Origin: Balanoglossus misakiensis
Lineage: Eukaryota; Hemichordata
Reading direction: 5' to 3'
Length of the DNA: 64,000 nt
NCBI GenBank assembly: GCA_040954595.2
Contig: CM082584.2
Location: forward strand, 558,001 to 622,000
Shown here: positions 47,127 through 60,073 of the stretch, piece after piece
Layout: each line of letters starts with the position of its first letter
Numbering within the stretch: the first letter of the stretch is position 1
Made by a program: the position numbers and the translations under genes
Notes under the pieces: model-generated
Seen by the model: only the letters and a program-made list of their open reading frames with translations
Told to the model about the DNA's origin: nothing
Databases searched by the model: none

Positions 47127-50100
47127 TCAGTTTGTTATATACCTCATAAGTGATGACCATTTTTTAAGATGAAAATACATTTTATGATTTGCAGTTGCAA
47201 TCTTAAGTTCAATTTCATGTATGTTTTTGAGCTGAACAATAAACCCAGTGATATTCGGAATTCGATTATTTAATTTACAGTAGTAAATGTACATTCTAAC
47301 TTGCATTGCTATAAAATTGACTATAAAAGTCTCGTTTGGGTCACCCAAAACCATACATAACACTGATGGTGGTTTTTTCAATTTAAGAGGGATACCCAAC
47401 GTAAACAGTAGGTCCCTCCAGAGAGCAGTAGTACAATTGCAACTATGAAATAAATGGTCGATGGACTCTGTTTCCACTTTACATAAATCACAAAGAGCAG
47501 TTGGAAATTTCTGTGGATTGTACCTGTTTAGCTGTTTGTTTGTATACAAAATATTGTGAAGTAATTTAAATTGAAAAGCTCTAGCCTTACAATGTATTGA
47601 TAACTTGTAAGTGAAGTCATACATTTTTTCCCAGTTTAGATTAAATATATTCAACATTTTTTCCAGTGTTGCTTGACTTTTTGGAGTCTCTATAATACGG
47701 TCGTTCAAATTACATTTCAAACTCTTTTTCGTTAAAGTGTCTAAATTACAGATTGTGCCATTCAATGAAATACAAAGCTTATGTACACTATGTGCTTTGG
47801 TACAATTTTTTAACTTGTTTGGAACAGAAAGTGTCAATCCTAACCACTTCAATTTCTGATTTAAATTCAGGCCTTTCTGCTCAAATACAGACCATGATAC
47901 TCTATTAAAACCCGTAAACATGTCAGGGATGAAATTAAAGCCAGCGTCAGAAAAAGCCTTATAAAATACCGACTTTCCTCCAACGAGGACGTTTCTGTTG
48001 TTCCAAATCACCTGGTCTGTAGTATTTGGAATTATGTTGATTTCTGACCATGTGACAAGACAATTATTTATAAAACTGGAAACTTGGACAGGCAAAAGAT
48101 TGGTGCGGAAGTTACATTTAAAAAGTAATTTTCCACCGACTTTCTCTAAACTGTGTAAGACAATGTGTTTCCAAGGGTGTTTACATTCCTCATTCAACAG
48201 GCGTTTAATCAGTAATACTTGCTTTGTTTTTATCATCACATCTAAATTGGGCATTTTTAAGCCTCCTTGGCCCACCTCCCCTATCATTACATTCCTGCGA
48301 ACCCGGTCTTGTCCATTCCAGAGAAAATTATAAATTAACTTATGAACCCGACCTATTACTTCATTAGGAAAAATTACATGTGTAAGCACATATGTTAATT
48401 TGGAAATTGCCAATGACTTAATAACTTGAACTTTCCCAATGATGGTCAAATTCCTAGTTTTCCACATATTGAGGACCTTTTTTAGATTTTCGACTGGGGT
48501 AACAATATTTTTTTCCTGGGCAATTTTTTCATTATAAGAAAAATGAATCCCCACAATCTTGATAGTAGGGGTGGGCCACTTTACCCCGAACGCCTCATCT
48601 TTTCGAAGTCTCCATTTCCCAAGCCAAACAGCTTCTGTCTTATCTTTGTTGACTTTCAAACCAGAAGCATTATAAAAGGAAGTTAACATTTCAAAAACAA
48701 TTCTTACAGAGTTTTCATTTGATAAAAAACAGGTCATATCGTCGGCGAACGCCGACTCCTTAATTTCAACACTGCCAATATTGATACCACTAATTTGCCG
48801 GTTATTTCTTATTGAATGCAAGAGTGTTTCTAAAACCAGAATAAATAACATAGGTGACAAAGGGTCGCCTTGGCGCACTCCCTTCTCAAGCTTAAAATAG
48901 CCAGTCCCAAACCCATTGTTCATTACAGTGCTTTCAATGTTAAAATATAAGGCTTTAACCCAGTTGATGAAGGACACTCCAAAATTAAAGGATGACAATG
49001 TATTGTAGAGATAATCCCAACTTACAGTGTCAAAAGCTTTTTCGAAATCTATGGCTAATAAAATTGCTGGAATATCAGCATTACAGGTGTGATGAAAAAT
49101 CTCATCTATCAAACGGATATAATCACCAATGTTTCTCCCCCGGACAAAGGCCGCTTGGGAGTCACCAATTAAGCAGGGCAAAACTTTCTCAATACGTTTA
49201 ACAAGGCATTTTGAAGCAAGCTTCATGTCAACATTCATAAGGGAGATTGGTCTCCAATTTTTCAGATAGAGTTGATCCTTCCCAGGTTTATCAATCAGAG
49301 TTATGACACTCTGTTTCTGTGAATTTGAAAATTCCCCCGTTCTGTAACCATAATTGAGAGAATTCAAAACTAAATTCCCCACCTGTGGCCAAAACGCCAC
49401 GTAAAATTCTTTTGTAAGGCCATCATTGCCGGGGCTTTTGTTGTCTGGAAGGGAGAGAAGAACAGAGAAAACTTCCCCAGGGTCAAAGGACCCTCACACA
49501 AAACTTTATCATTCTCTGACAACATTGGTAAATTTGCATCCAGGAAATAATGCACATCGTTGGAGTTTGTGGCGCACCTTGAGTAAAGCTTGGCATAAAA
49601 CTGCTTAATTTCACACAAAATATTCTTTGGGTTGTCTATAATTGTATACTCATCTTTCTTCAAATTGCTGATACTCGAGTTGCGTTTATTTACCTTTTCC
49701 AAACCTAAAAAGAACTTGTTACATTTTTCACCTTTCTCGTACCAATTAATCCTGGATCTTACGACCGCTCCTTCTGTAATATAATCATAAACTTTCTCCA
49801 AATCACTCTTTGCTGACTCGAGCATCTCGTAATTTTGCACTGTAGGATGATTAGAACAAAGACCCTCAAGAAAATTCACCGACAGTTCAAGATTCTGTAA
49901 ATTCTGTCTACGTTTTTTCGCCACTGTTTTGCTGTAGTCAATCACAAAACCTCTAATCTTAAATTTTATGAAGTCCCAACGAACCCCATCATTTAACCTA
50001 GTGGATTCACTAATCCACTCGTCAATATTATCGTGCAGAATGGTTTTTAAAGTACTGTCGTAAATTAAACTAGAATTAAACTTCCAGTAGCCAGGACCCC

Positions 50101-50839
50101 GCTCGTTTTGGCAAGATTTATACACCAAAGAGACAGCTGAATGGTCGGAATCCACTCCAGGAATAATCTGAACGCTACTGATTTGTTGCTGTAAATCGCT
50201 AGAAATGAAAAAATAATCAAGTCTACTCTGAGTGATATAAGGCCTGCGCCTTCTCCAGGTAAAACCTCTCTTTTCTTCATGACGCACCCTCCATATATCA
50301 ATCAAATTGAAGACGTCAGATATCCTATCTAAAAGAGCAATGGACTTTCCCCATGGTTTAGGATTGCCTCCTGAGCGATCAAGGGCAATATTATATGTGA
50401 AATTTAAATCCCCTCCTAAAATGACAATTGTGTTGGGATCGGTTACATATTTGACCAGCAAAAAATACATTTCTTCTAGAAAAATTACATGCTCTTTCTC
50501 TATATTGGGTGCATATACATTAAGTAGTATACAAGGCGTATTGTCTAAATTTACATCAATAAGAATAAATCTACCCATATCGTCAGTTACAGAATTGTTA
50601 ACTATAATATTTGGGTTATTGATAATTGTTATTACACCTCTACTATTGTTTGTTCCATGCGAAAACCAACAGCGACCATTAAATTGAGTTGACCAAAAGT
50701 GAACATCGTCTTTTACACTGTGGGTTTCTTGTAAGAAAGTAAATGTGGGGTTCTTACTATTTAACCAACATCCAAGTTTTTTCCTTTTTTTGAAACTACG
50801 GAGCCCTCTTGTATTAAACGTCAAAACTGAAAAATCCAT
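47127..50839 (-). pseudogene. LINE ORF2 with -1 frameshift (copy 2)
   Basis: It is the counterpart of the intact 1237-codon ORF2 in copy 1. A C4 run at codons 453-454 is C3 here (GGG at 49480-49482 on the + strand). The endonuclease plus linker (50839 to about 49480) is thus separated from the reverse transcriptase. The shifted frame stops at 49370-49372. The second open part, from 49400 to 47127, still holds all RT motifs including F-A-D-D and the C-terminal C-x2-C...H motif, and appears identical in protein to copy 1. N-terminal substitutions relative to copy 1 are F-to-L and K-to-E near residues 264-276, and I-to-V near 446. The lesion may be a real mutation or a homopolymer error. Confidence 0.9.
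49480..49482 (-). other. Frameshift site in ORF2 of LINE copy 2
   Basis: There are three G on the + strand where the complement of copy 1 has four. It is a single-base homopolymer difference and the only break in the frame. Confidence 0.88.
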
Positions 50840-51300
50840 TTCAAATTGTCATGAAATGTGTTGTGTCGACTGCTTCCAAAAACATTTCTGAAAATTGACT
50901 GATGTGTCCCGCTTTGAAATAAACCCATCAAGAAACAACAAACAAACAAGACAAACACACCCTAAGGGCCGACAGAGGCGAGAGAAAAAAACCCAAAGGG
51001 CCAAAAAAAAGAGAAGACTGAGAAGAGACGAAACTCCCTTCCCCGGAGGAAAAAAACAAACAGGGAAAGGGGGCAAGACGAAAAGGAGAAGAAATACAAA
51101 AAGAACAAAAAAGAAGGGCAAGAAAAAAAAACCCTACTCTGCTCGAGTGCCACACCTTCTCTGTGTCGGAGGTGTATTGAGATCTTTAAAATCAATGGCC
51201 GACAACGTTACCGTTATTCTATGAATACTGTGTTTGGTAATTCAAAGTCGTACGCTACTATCCAGTTTACATTTACAATTTTCATTTACATTTACAAATG
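50840..51300 (-). other. LINE copy 2 inter-ORF spacer with polypyrimidine block
   Basis: It mirrors 11548-12008. The purine-rich + strand at about 50930-51140 is the complement of the polypyrimidine tract. One T/A difference from copy 1 lies near 51267. Confidence 0.75.
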
Positions 51301-51585
51301 TCATTTTTCTGGAATGTCATTTACCGTGAGTTCCTTTTTGACACCATTAGCGTACTTGATTACGAGTGTTGCCGGCACTTTCCAAGCTATGTAGCAGCTT
51401 TTCGTCGACGCTTCTCTCTTTATCTTGCTTGCATACTGTAGTAGCCTCTTCCGTTCCGCGTATACTTTCTTGCTTACATCGTCAGACACATAAATCTGGT
51501 TTCCTTTCAACTTGTTTTCTTTCAGGCATCCAGGGGCCGCAAATAAAATCTGTCTGGCTTCGTTGGCGTTACCGAAGACCACCAT
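51301..51585 (-). CDS. LINE ORF1 C-terminal fragment (copy 2, 5'-truncated)
   Basis: 94 codons that differ from the copy-1 fragment by one residue (G to E at position 23, in the L-K-x-N-K-L-K-G block). The truncation point matches copy 1, and the ATG is again two bases inside the element edge, so it is probably not the native start. It retains the basic helix and terminal beta-like segment of an ORF1 C-terminus. No promoter or upstream coding part is present. Confidence 0.6.
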   Translation of the reverse strand: MVVFGNANEARQILFAAPGCLKENKLKGNQIYVSDDVSKKVYAERKRLLQYASKIKREASTKSCYIAWKVPATLVIKYANGVKKELTVNDIPEK

Positions 51586-51587
51586 AA

Positions 51588-51601
51588 TGACCCGCTGTGA
51601 C
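51588..51601 (-). repeat. Target-site duplication, 5' copy (LINE copy 2)
   Basis: Identical to 46952-46965. Confidence 0.92.
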
Positions 51602-53548
51602 TTTCCCTGTTCGGTTTGCCCGACTTAGCCAACGTCTTTGTACTAGAGTGTCGGGTCTTTTGCAGAGCCAGGCCGAAGGTAATCCGACTTGATCACCGTT
51701 GCTAACGAACGCTAGTGTCTGTCATGGTGTGCCGGGGTTTTAGTCGAGCCAGGCCGTAGGAGATCTGACTTGATCATCGTGGTCAATGTACGCGTGTTTC
51801 CGCTCTAAAGTGCCGGGGCTTCAGCTAAACCAGGCCGTAGGAAATCCGACGTAATCACCGTTGATAACTTACGCCAGTCTGTGTCATATAGAGCCGGTGC
51901 ACCAGCCGAGTCACGCCGTAGGAAATCTGACTTGATCAACGTGGTCAATGTACGCCTGTTTCTGCTCTAGAGCGCCGGGGCTTCAGCTGAGCCAGGCCGT
52001 AGGAAACCCGACGTGATTACCGTTGTTAACTTACGCCAGTCTGTGTCCTATATATAGTGCCGGGGCATCAGCCGTGCCAGGTCGAAGGAAATGTGAGTAG
52101 ATCAACGTGGTTTTTGTACGCGTGTTTCTGCTCTAGAGTGCCAGGGCTTTAGCCAAGCCATGCCGTAGGAAATCTGACTTGATCAACGTTGCTAACGAAC
52201 TCTAGTGTCTATCATAGTGTGCCGGGGTTTTAGTCGAGCCAAGCCGTAGGAGATCAGACTTGATCAACGTGGTCTCTGTACGCGTGTTTCTGCTCTAGAG
52301 TGCCGGGGCTTTATCCAAGCCATGCCGTAGAAAATCTGACTTGATCACCGTTGCTAACGTACGATAGTGTCTGTCATATTGTGACGAAGATTTAGCCGAG
52401 CCAGGCCGTAAAAAAATCGACTTGTTCAACGTTACCAGTGTGCAACTGTTTCTGCTCTAGAGTGTCAGGATTTTAGCCGACTTATGCTGTAGGAAATCTG
52501 AGTTGATGAACGGGAATTCAATGTTAGAAAATCCGTGTGGAAAGTATCTCTACCCGTTTGAAACTAAGAAAAGAATTTATTTTTATTTATTTTGTAAAAA
52601 AGACAATTTTTCGAAAAAAAAGTCGAAAATGGTAATTTTGTCTTGGGTGATTCAAATTATACCGCCTTTTCTGCAATTTGCAGCACTTTTTACAAGAGAA
52701 CGACACTTCATGCTCCATAATATTTCCGAAAATGAAGAAAAGAGTTAATTTTTTATGATTTTTTAAAAATTTACCTTTTTTGTCAAAATATGGCCAAAAT
52801 GGCTATTTTTTATTGAATTCCGTCAATATCTCTGCATTTTTGGAGTGGTCGAAAGTTTTAACATACAATCAACATGTCATATATGATCAGGGCACCAAAT
52901 TCGAAGAACAAAGGTTTTTTTTTAGTTTTTTTTCTAAAAATGACATTTTCAAGGAAAATTTGGTAAAAAGCAATTTTGTCTGCAGTGAGCCAAATTAGAC
53001 GGTCTTTTGTGGAATTTGTATCGATATATACATACGAAGAGCATTCTATACTCCATCAGATTTCCGAAAATGTAGAAAACAGGTCTTTTTTGTAATTTTC
53101 AAAAATTTACCATTTTGACCAAATTGTGGCTAAAATTGTTATTTTCGTGTTGAATGCCGCCAGTGTCACTGCTTTTAAAAGTCATAAAAACGTTTAACAT
53201 ACAAGCAATTGTTTATATATGATCAGGTCACCGAATTAAAAAAAATAAAGAATATTTTGCCTAAAAATTACCTTTTTGGTGCAAAAACGCAATTTTGTAT
53301 TAAATCAGCTCATCAGAGTGCATTTTTTATAATCAGCACCATTTTTACATAAAATGGAAATTTCATACATCATCAGATATCCAAATATGAAAAAATGATT
53401 TAGATTTTAGATGATTGTCCAAAATTAGCTGATATCTAATAAATGTAGTATTGAACCGTTCTGTCCCCCCCTACATTATATGCGGTACGCCGATGTAAGC
53501 TTACCCGGCAGTACTGCAGGCCGTGCCCCCAACTAACGTCGGTGTTTG
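51588..53548 (-). repeat. Reverse satellite unit flanking LINE copy 2
   Basis: The diagnostic variants 'ctctagtgtctatc' and 'caggattttagcc' match 9279-11260 and 62140-64000. The G tract is only 7 (as C at 53465-53471) and lacks the T interruption, unlike its left-arm partner. The left-arm unit is therefore a hybrid of two original units. Confidence 0.87.
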
Positions 53549-55285
53549 AAACGCCCTGGTTAAATTCGGGCTTTCTCTATAAATTGACAGGCAATAATGC
53601 AGTCCTACCCGAACAAATGTCGAGTGTTGACCCGCTGTGACATTCCCTCTTCGGTTTGCCCGACTTAGCCAACGTCTTTGTACTAGAGTGTCGGGTCTTT
53701 TGCAGAGCCAGGCCGAAGGAAATCCGACTTGATCACCGTTGCTAACGAACGCTAGTGTCTGTCATGGTGTGCCGGGGTTTTAGTCGAGCCAGGCCGTAGG
53801 AAATCTGACTTGATCAACGTGGTCAATGTACGCCTGTTTCTGCTCTAGAGTGCCGGGGCTTCAGCTGAGCCAGGCCGTAGGAAACCCGACGTGATTACCG
53901 TTGTTAACTTACGCCAGTCTGTGTCCTATATATAGTGCCGGGGCATCAGCCGTGCCAGGCCGAAGGAAATGTGAGTAGATCAACGTGGTCTCTGTACGCG
54001 TGTTTCTGCTCTAGAGTGCCAGGGCTTTAGCCAAGCCATGCCGTAGGAAATCTCACTTGATCACCGTTGCTAACGTACCCTAGTGTCTGTCATATTGTGA
54101 CGGAGATTTAGCCGAGCCAGGCCGTAGAAAAATCGACTTGTTCAACGTTTCCAGTGTGCAACTGTTTCTGCTCTAGAGTGTCAGGGTTTTAGCCGACTTA
54201 TGCTGTAGGAAATCTGAGTTGATGAACGGGAAGTCAATGTTAGGAAACCCGTGTGGAAAGTATCTCTGCCCGTTTGAAACTAAGAAAAGAATTTATTCTT
54301 ATTTATTTTGTAAAAAAGACAATTTTTCGAAAAAAAGTCGAAAATGGTAATTTTGTCTTGGGTGATTCAAATTATACCGCCTTTTCTGGAATTTGCAGCA
54401 CTTTTTACAAGAGAACGACACTTCATGCTCCATAATATTTCCGAAAATGAAGAAAAAAGTTAATTTTTTATGATTTTTTAAAAATTTACCATTTTTGTCA
54501 AAATATGGCCAAAATGGCTATTTTTTCTTGAATTCCGTCAATATCTCTGCATTTTTAGAGTGGTCGAAAGTTTTAACATACAATCAACATGTCATATATG
54601 ATCAGGGCACCAAATTCGAAGAACAAAGGTTTTTTTATTTGTTTTTCTAAAAATGACATTTTCAAGGAAAATTTGGTAAAACGCAATTTTGTCTGCAGTG
54701 AGCCAAATTAGACGGTCTTTTGTGGAATTTGTATCGATATATACATACGAAGAGCATTCTATACTCCATCAGATTTCCGAAAATGTAGAAAACAGGTATT
54801 TTTTATAATTTTCAAAAATTTACCATTTTGACCAAATTGTGGCTAAAATTGTTATTTTCGTGTTGAATGCCGCCAGTGTCACTGCTTTTAAAAGTCATAA
54901 AAACTTTTAACATACAAGCAATTGTTTATATATGATCAGGTCACCGAATTAAAAAAATAAAGAATGTTTTGCCTAAAAATGACCTTTTTGGTGCAAACGA
55001 ATAAAACGCAATTTTGTATTAAATCAGCTCATTCAGAGTGCATTTTTTATAATCAGCACCATTTTTACATATAATGGAAATTTCCTACATCATCAGATAT
55101 CCAAATATGAAAAAATGATTTAGATTTTAGATGATTGTCCAAAATTAGCTGATATCTAATAAATGTAGTATTGAACCGTTCCGTTCCCCCCCCCCACCCC
55201 CCCCCCCTTACATTATATGCGGTACGCCGATGTCAGCTTACCCGGCAGTACTGCAGGCCGTGCCCCCAACTAACATCGGTGGTGG
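53549..55285 (-). repeat. Short reverse satellite unit (1737 bp) with interrupted G tract
   Basis: It is 329 bp shorter than its counterpart 60074-62139, i.e. one subrepeat four-mer is missing. The unit start has the A-interrupted C tract (10C-A-11C) and 'aacatcggt'. Confidence 0.87.
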
Positions 55286-57568
55286 AAACGCCCTGGTTAA
55301 ATTCGGGCTTCCTCTATAAATTGACAGGCAATAATGCAGTCCTACCCAAACAAATGTCGAGTGTTGACCCGCTGTGACTTTCCCTCTTCGGTTTGCCCGA
55401 CTTAGCCAACGTCTTTGTACTAGAGTGTCGGGTCTTTTGCAGAGCCAGGCCGAAGGAAATCCGACTTGATCACCGTTGCTAACGAACGCTAGTGTCTGTC
55501 ATGGTGTGCCGGGGTTTTAGTCGAGCCAGGCCGTAGGAGATCTGACTTGATCAACGTGGTCAATGTACGCCTGTTTCTGCTCTAGAGCACCGGGGCTTCA
55601 GCTGAGCCAGGCCGCAGGAAACCCGACGTGATTACCGTTGTTAACTTACGCCAGTCTGTGTCCTATATATAGTGCCGGGGCATCAGCCGTGCCAGGCCGA
55701 AGGAAATGTGAGTAGATCAACGTGGTTTTTGTACGCGTGTTTCCGCTCTAAAGTGCCGGGGCTTCAGCTAAACCAGGCCGTAGGAAATCCGACGTAATCA
55801 CCGTTGATAACTTACGCCTGTCTGTGTCATATAGAGCCGGTGCACCAGCCGAGTCACGCCGTAGGAAATCTGACTTGATCAACGTGGTCAATGTACGCCT
55901 GTTTCTGCTCTAGAGTGCCGGGGCTTCAGCTGAGCCAGGCCGTAGGAAACCCGACGTGATTACCGTTGTTAACTTACGCCAGTCTGTGTCCTATATATAG
56001 TGCTGGGGCATCAGCCGTGCCAGGCCGAAGGAAATGTGAGTAGATCAACGTGGTCTCTGTACGCGTGTTTCTGCTCTAGAGTGCCAGGGCTTTAGCCAAG
56101 CCATGCCGTAGGAAATCTGACATGATCAACGTTGCTAACGAACGCTAGTGTCTGTCATAGTGTGCCGGGGTTTTAGTCGAGCCAGGCCGTAGGAGATCTG
56201 ACTTGATCAACGTGGTCAATGTACGCCTGTTTCTGCTCTAGAGCGCCGGGGCTTCAGCTGAGCCAGGCCGCAGGAAACCCGACGTGATTACCGTTGTTAA
56301 CCTACGCCAGTCTGTGTCCTATATATAGTGCCGGGGCATCAGCCGTGCCAGGCCGAAGGAAATGTGAGTAGATCAACGTGGTTTTTGTACGCGTGTTTCC
56401 GCTCTAAAGTGCCGGGGCTTCAGCTAAACCAGGCCGTAGGAAATCCGACGTAATCACCGTTGATAACTTACGCCTGTCTGTGTCATATAGAGCCGGTGCA
56501 CCAGCCGAGTCACGCCGTAGGAAATCTGACTTGATCAACGTGGTCAATGTACGCCTGTTTCTGCTCTAGAGTGCCGGGGCTTCAGCTGAGCCAGGCCGTA
56601 GGAAACCCGACGTGATTACCGTTGTTAACTTACGCCAGTCTGTGTCCTATATATAGTGCCGGGGCATCAGCCGTGCCAGGCCGAAGGAAATGTGAGTAGA
56701 TCAACGTGGTCTCTGTACGCGTGTTTCTGCTCTAGAGTGCCAGGGCTTTAGCCAAGCCATGCCGTAGGAAATCTGACATGATCAACGTTGCTAACGAACG
56801 CTAGTGTCTGTCATAGTGTGCCGGGGTTTTAGTCGAGCCAAGCCGTAGGAGATCAGACTTGATCAACGTGGTCTCTGTACGCGTGTTTCTGCTCTAGAGT
56901 GCCGGGGCTTCAGCTGAGCCAGGCCGTAGGAAACCCGACGTGATTACCGTTGTTAACTTACGCCAGTCTGTGTCCTATATATAGTGCCGGGGCATCAGCC
57001 GTGCCAGGCCGAAGGAAATGTGAGTAGATCAACGTGGTCTCTGTACGCGTGTTTCTGCTCTAGAGTGCCAGGGCTTTAGCCAAGCCATGCCGTAGGAAAT
57101 CTCACTTGATCACCGTTGCTAACGTACGCTAGTGTCTGTCATTTTGTGACGGAGATTTAGCCGAGCCAGGCCGTAGAAAAATCGACTTGTTCAACGTTAC
57201 CAGTGTGCAACTGTTTCTGCTCTAGAGTGTCAGGGTTTTAGCCGACTTATGCTGTAGGAAATCTGAGTTGATGAACGGGAATTCAATGTTAGAAAACCCG
57301 TGTGGAAAGTATCTCTACCCGTTTGAAACTAAGAAAAGAATTTATTCTTATTTATTTTGTGAAAAAGACAATTTTTCGAAAAAAAGTTGAAAATGGTAAT
57401 TTTGTCTTGGGTGATTCAAATTATACCGCCTTTTCTGGAATTTGCAGCACTTTTTGCAAGAGAACGACACCTTATGCTCCATAATATTTCCGAAAATGAA
57501 GAAAAGAGTTAATTTTTTATGATTTTTTAAAAAGTTACCATTTTTGTCAAAATATGGCCAAAATGGCT
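55286..57568 (-). repeat. Reverse satellite unit with expanded subrepeats, cut by inversion junction 2
   Basis: The subrepeat region is greatly lengthened: 'ctatatatag' occurs at 55663, 55991, 56319, 56647 and 56975, exactly 328 bp apart each time. The AT-rich part is cut at 'aaaatggct'. Confidence 0.9.
55663..56984 (-). repeat. 328-bp subrepeat four-mer, tandemly repeated (five marker copies)
   Basis: There are four perfect 328-bp steps between TATA-like marker motifs. The four-mer consists of two A/B dimers. Confidence 0.9.
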
Positions 57569-57573
57569 TTTAA
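57568..57573. other. Inversion junction 2 (reverse to forward)
   Basis: Reverse sequence '...ccaaaatggct' ends at 57568, and forward sequence 'atgacttttaaaagc' begins at 57573. TTTA lies between them and is partly attributable to either side. The reverse block ends at the same satellite position ('tggct') at which it begins at junction 1. Confidence 0.88.
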
Positions 57574-60073
57574 TGACTTTTAAAAGCAGTGACACTGGCG
57601 GCATTCATCACGAAAATAACAATTTTAGCCACAATTTAGTCAAAATGGTAAATTTTTGAAATTTACAAAAAATACCTGTTTTCTACATTTTCGGAAATCT
57701 GATGGAGTATAGAATGCTCTTCGTATGTATATATCGATACAAATTCCACAAAAGACCGTCTAATTTGGCTCACTGCAGACAAAATTGCGTTTTACCAAAT
57801 TTTCCTTGAAAATGTCATTTTTAGAAGAAAAAAAAATAAAAAAAACCTTTGTTCTTCGAATTTGGTGCCCTGATCATATATGACATGTTGATTGTATGTT
57901 AAAACTTTCGACCACTCCAAAAATGCAGATATATTGACGGAATTAAAGAAAAAATAGCCATTTTGGCCATATTTTGACAAAAATGGTAAATTTTTAAAAA
58001 ATCATAAAAAATTAACTCTTTTCTTCATTTTCGGAAATATGATGGAGCATAAGGTGTCGTTCTCTTGCAAAAAGTGCTGCAAATTCCAGAAAAGGCGGTA
58101 TAATTTGAATCACCCAAGACAAAATTACCATTTTCAACTTTTTTTCGAAAAATTGTCTTTTTTACAAAATAAATAAGAATAAATTCTTTTCTTAGTTTCA
58201 AACGGGTAGAGATACTTTCCACACGGGTTTTCTAACATTGAATTCCCGTTCATCAACTCAGATTTCCTACAGCATAAGTCGGCTAAAACCCTGACACTCT
58301 AGAGCAGAAACAGTTGCACACTGGTAACGTTGAACAAGTCGATTTTTCTACGGCCTGGCTCGGCTAAATCTCCGTCACAAAATGACAGACACTAGCGTAC
58401 GTTAGCAACGGTGATCAAGTGAGATTTCCTACGGCATGGCTTGGCTAAAGCCCTGGCACTCTAGAGCAGAAACACGCGTACAGAGACCACGTTGATCTAC
58501 TCACATTTCCTTCGGCCTGGCACGGCTGATGCCCCGGCACTATATATAGGACACAGACTGGCGTAAGTTAACAACGGTAATCACGTCGGGTTTCCTACGG
58601 CCTGGCTCAGCTGAAGCCCCGGCACTCTAGAGCAGAAACACGCGTACAGAGACCACGTTGATCAAGTCTGATCTCCTACGGCTTGGCTCGACTAAAACCC
58701 CGGCACACTATGACAGACACTAGCGTTCGTTAGCAACGTTGATCATGTCAGATTTCCTACGGCATGGCTTGGCTAAAGCCCTGGCACTCTAGAGCAGAAA
58801 CACGCGTACAGAGACCACGTTGATCTACTCACATTTCCTTCGGCCTGGCACGGCTGATGCCCCGGCACTATATATAGGACACAGACTGGCGTAAGTTAAC
58901 AACGGTAATCACGTCGGGTTTCCTACGGCCTGGCTCAGCTGAAGCCCCGGCACTCTAGAGCAGAAACAGGCGTACATTGACCACGTTGATCAAGTCAGAT
59001 TTCCTACGGCGTGACTCGGCTGGTGCACCGTCTCTATATGACACAGACAGGCGTAAGTTATCAACGGTGATTACGTCGGATTTCCTACGGCCTGGTTTAG
59101 CTGAAGCCCCGGCACTTTAGAGCGGAAACACGCGTACAAAAACCACGTTGATCTACTCACATTTCCTTCGGCCTGGCACGGCTGATGCCCCGGCACTATA
59201 TATAGGACACAGACTGGCGTAGGTTAACAACGGTAATCACGTCGGGTTTCCTGCGGCCTGGCTCAGCTGAAGCCCCGGCGCTCTAGAGCAGAAACAGGCG
59301 TACATTGACCACGTTGATCAAGTCAGATCTCCTACGGCCTGGCTCGACTAAAACCCCGGCACACTATGACAGACACTAGCGTTCGTTAGCAACGTTGATC
59401 ATGTCAGATTTCCTACGGCATGGCTTGGCTAAAGCCCTGGCACTCTAGAGCAGAAACACGCGTACAGAGACCACGTTGATCTACTCACATTCCCTTCGAC
59501 CTGGCACGGCTGATGCCCCGGCACTATATATAGGACACAGACTGGCGTAAGTTAACAACGGTAATCACGTCGGGTTTCCTACGGCCTGGCTCAGCTGAAG
59601 CCCCGGCACTCTAGAGCAGAAACAGGCGTACATTGACCACGTTGATCAAGTCAGATTTCCTACGGCGTGACTCGGCTGGTGCACCGGCTCTATATGACAC
59701 AGACAGGCGTAAGTTATCAACGGTGATTACGTCGGATTTCCTACGGCCTGGTTTAGCTGAAGCCCCGGCACTTTAGAGCGGAAACACGCGTACATTGACC
59801 ACGATGATCAAGTCAGATCTCCTACGGCCTGGCTCGACTAAAACCCCGGCACACCATGACAGACACTAGCGTTCGTTAGCAACGGTGATCAAGTTGGATT
59901 TCCTTCGGCCTGGCTCTGTAAAAGACCCGACACTCTAGTACAAAGACGTTGGCTAAGTCGGGCAAACCGAAGAGGGAAAGTCACAGCGGGTCAACACTCG
60001 ACATTTGTTTGGGTAGGACTGCATTATTGCCTGTCAATTTATAGAGGAAGCCCGAATTTAACCAGGGCGTTTC
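57573..60073 (+). repeat. Forward satellite unit after junction 2, expanded subrepeats
   Basis: It starts in the first AT-rich repeat. The 'ctatatatag' marker occurs at 58540, 58868, 59196 and 59524, with 328-bp steps. It mirrors 55286-57568 with one four-mer fewer. Confidence 0.9.

Larger units (their letters stand above)
46966..51587 (-). mobile_element. Tx1/L1-like LINE, copy 2 (same insertion, duplicated; ORF2 frameshifted)
   Basis: It has the same structure as copy 1 in inverted orientation: poly-A (as T) 46966-46986, AATAAA complement at 46994-46999, 22-nt A run at 47038-47059, ORF2, spacer and ORF1 fragment. It has the same truncation point, target-site duplication and satellite position as copy 1. 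Two independent insertions would not share all three, so this is a copy made by segmental duplication. The visible differences are few: four amino-acid changes, one deleted base and homopolymer lengths. Confidence 0.93.

Noticed and set aside
11261-51587. Missed-adapter foldback read as the source of the whole palindrome
   Set aside because: The arms differ in unit number, private variants and a frameshift, which one molecule read on both strands would not show. A misjoin at 30045 remains possible and is reported separately.
55171-55377. Pro-rich ORF at the poly-C tract
   Set aside because: It is made by translation of the C homopolymer and satellite tail, and is absent from units with other tract lengths.
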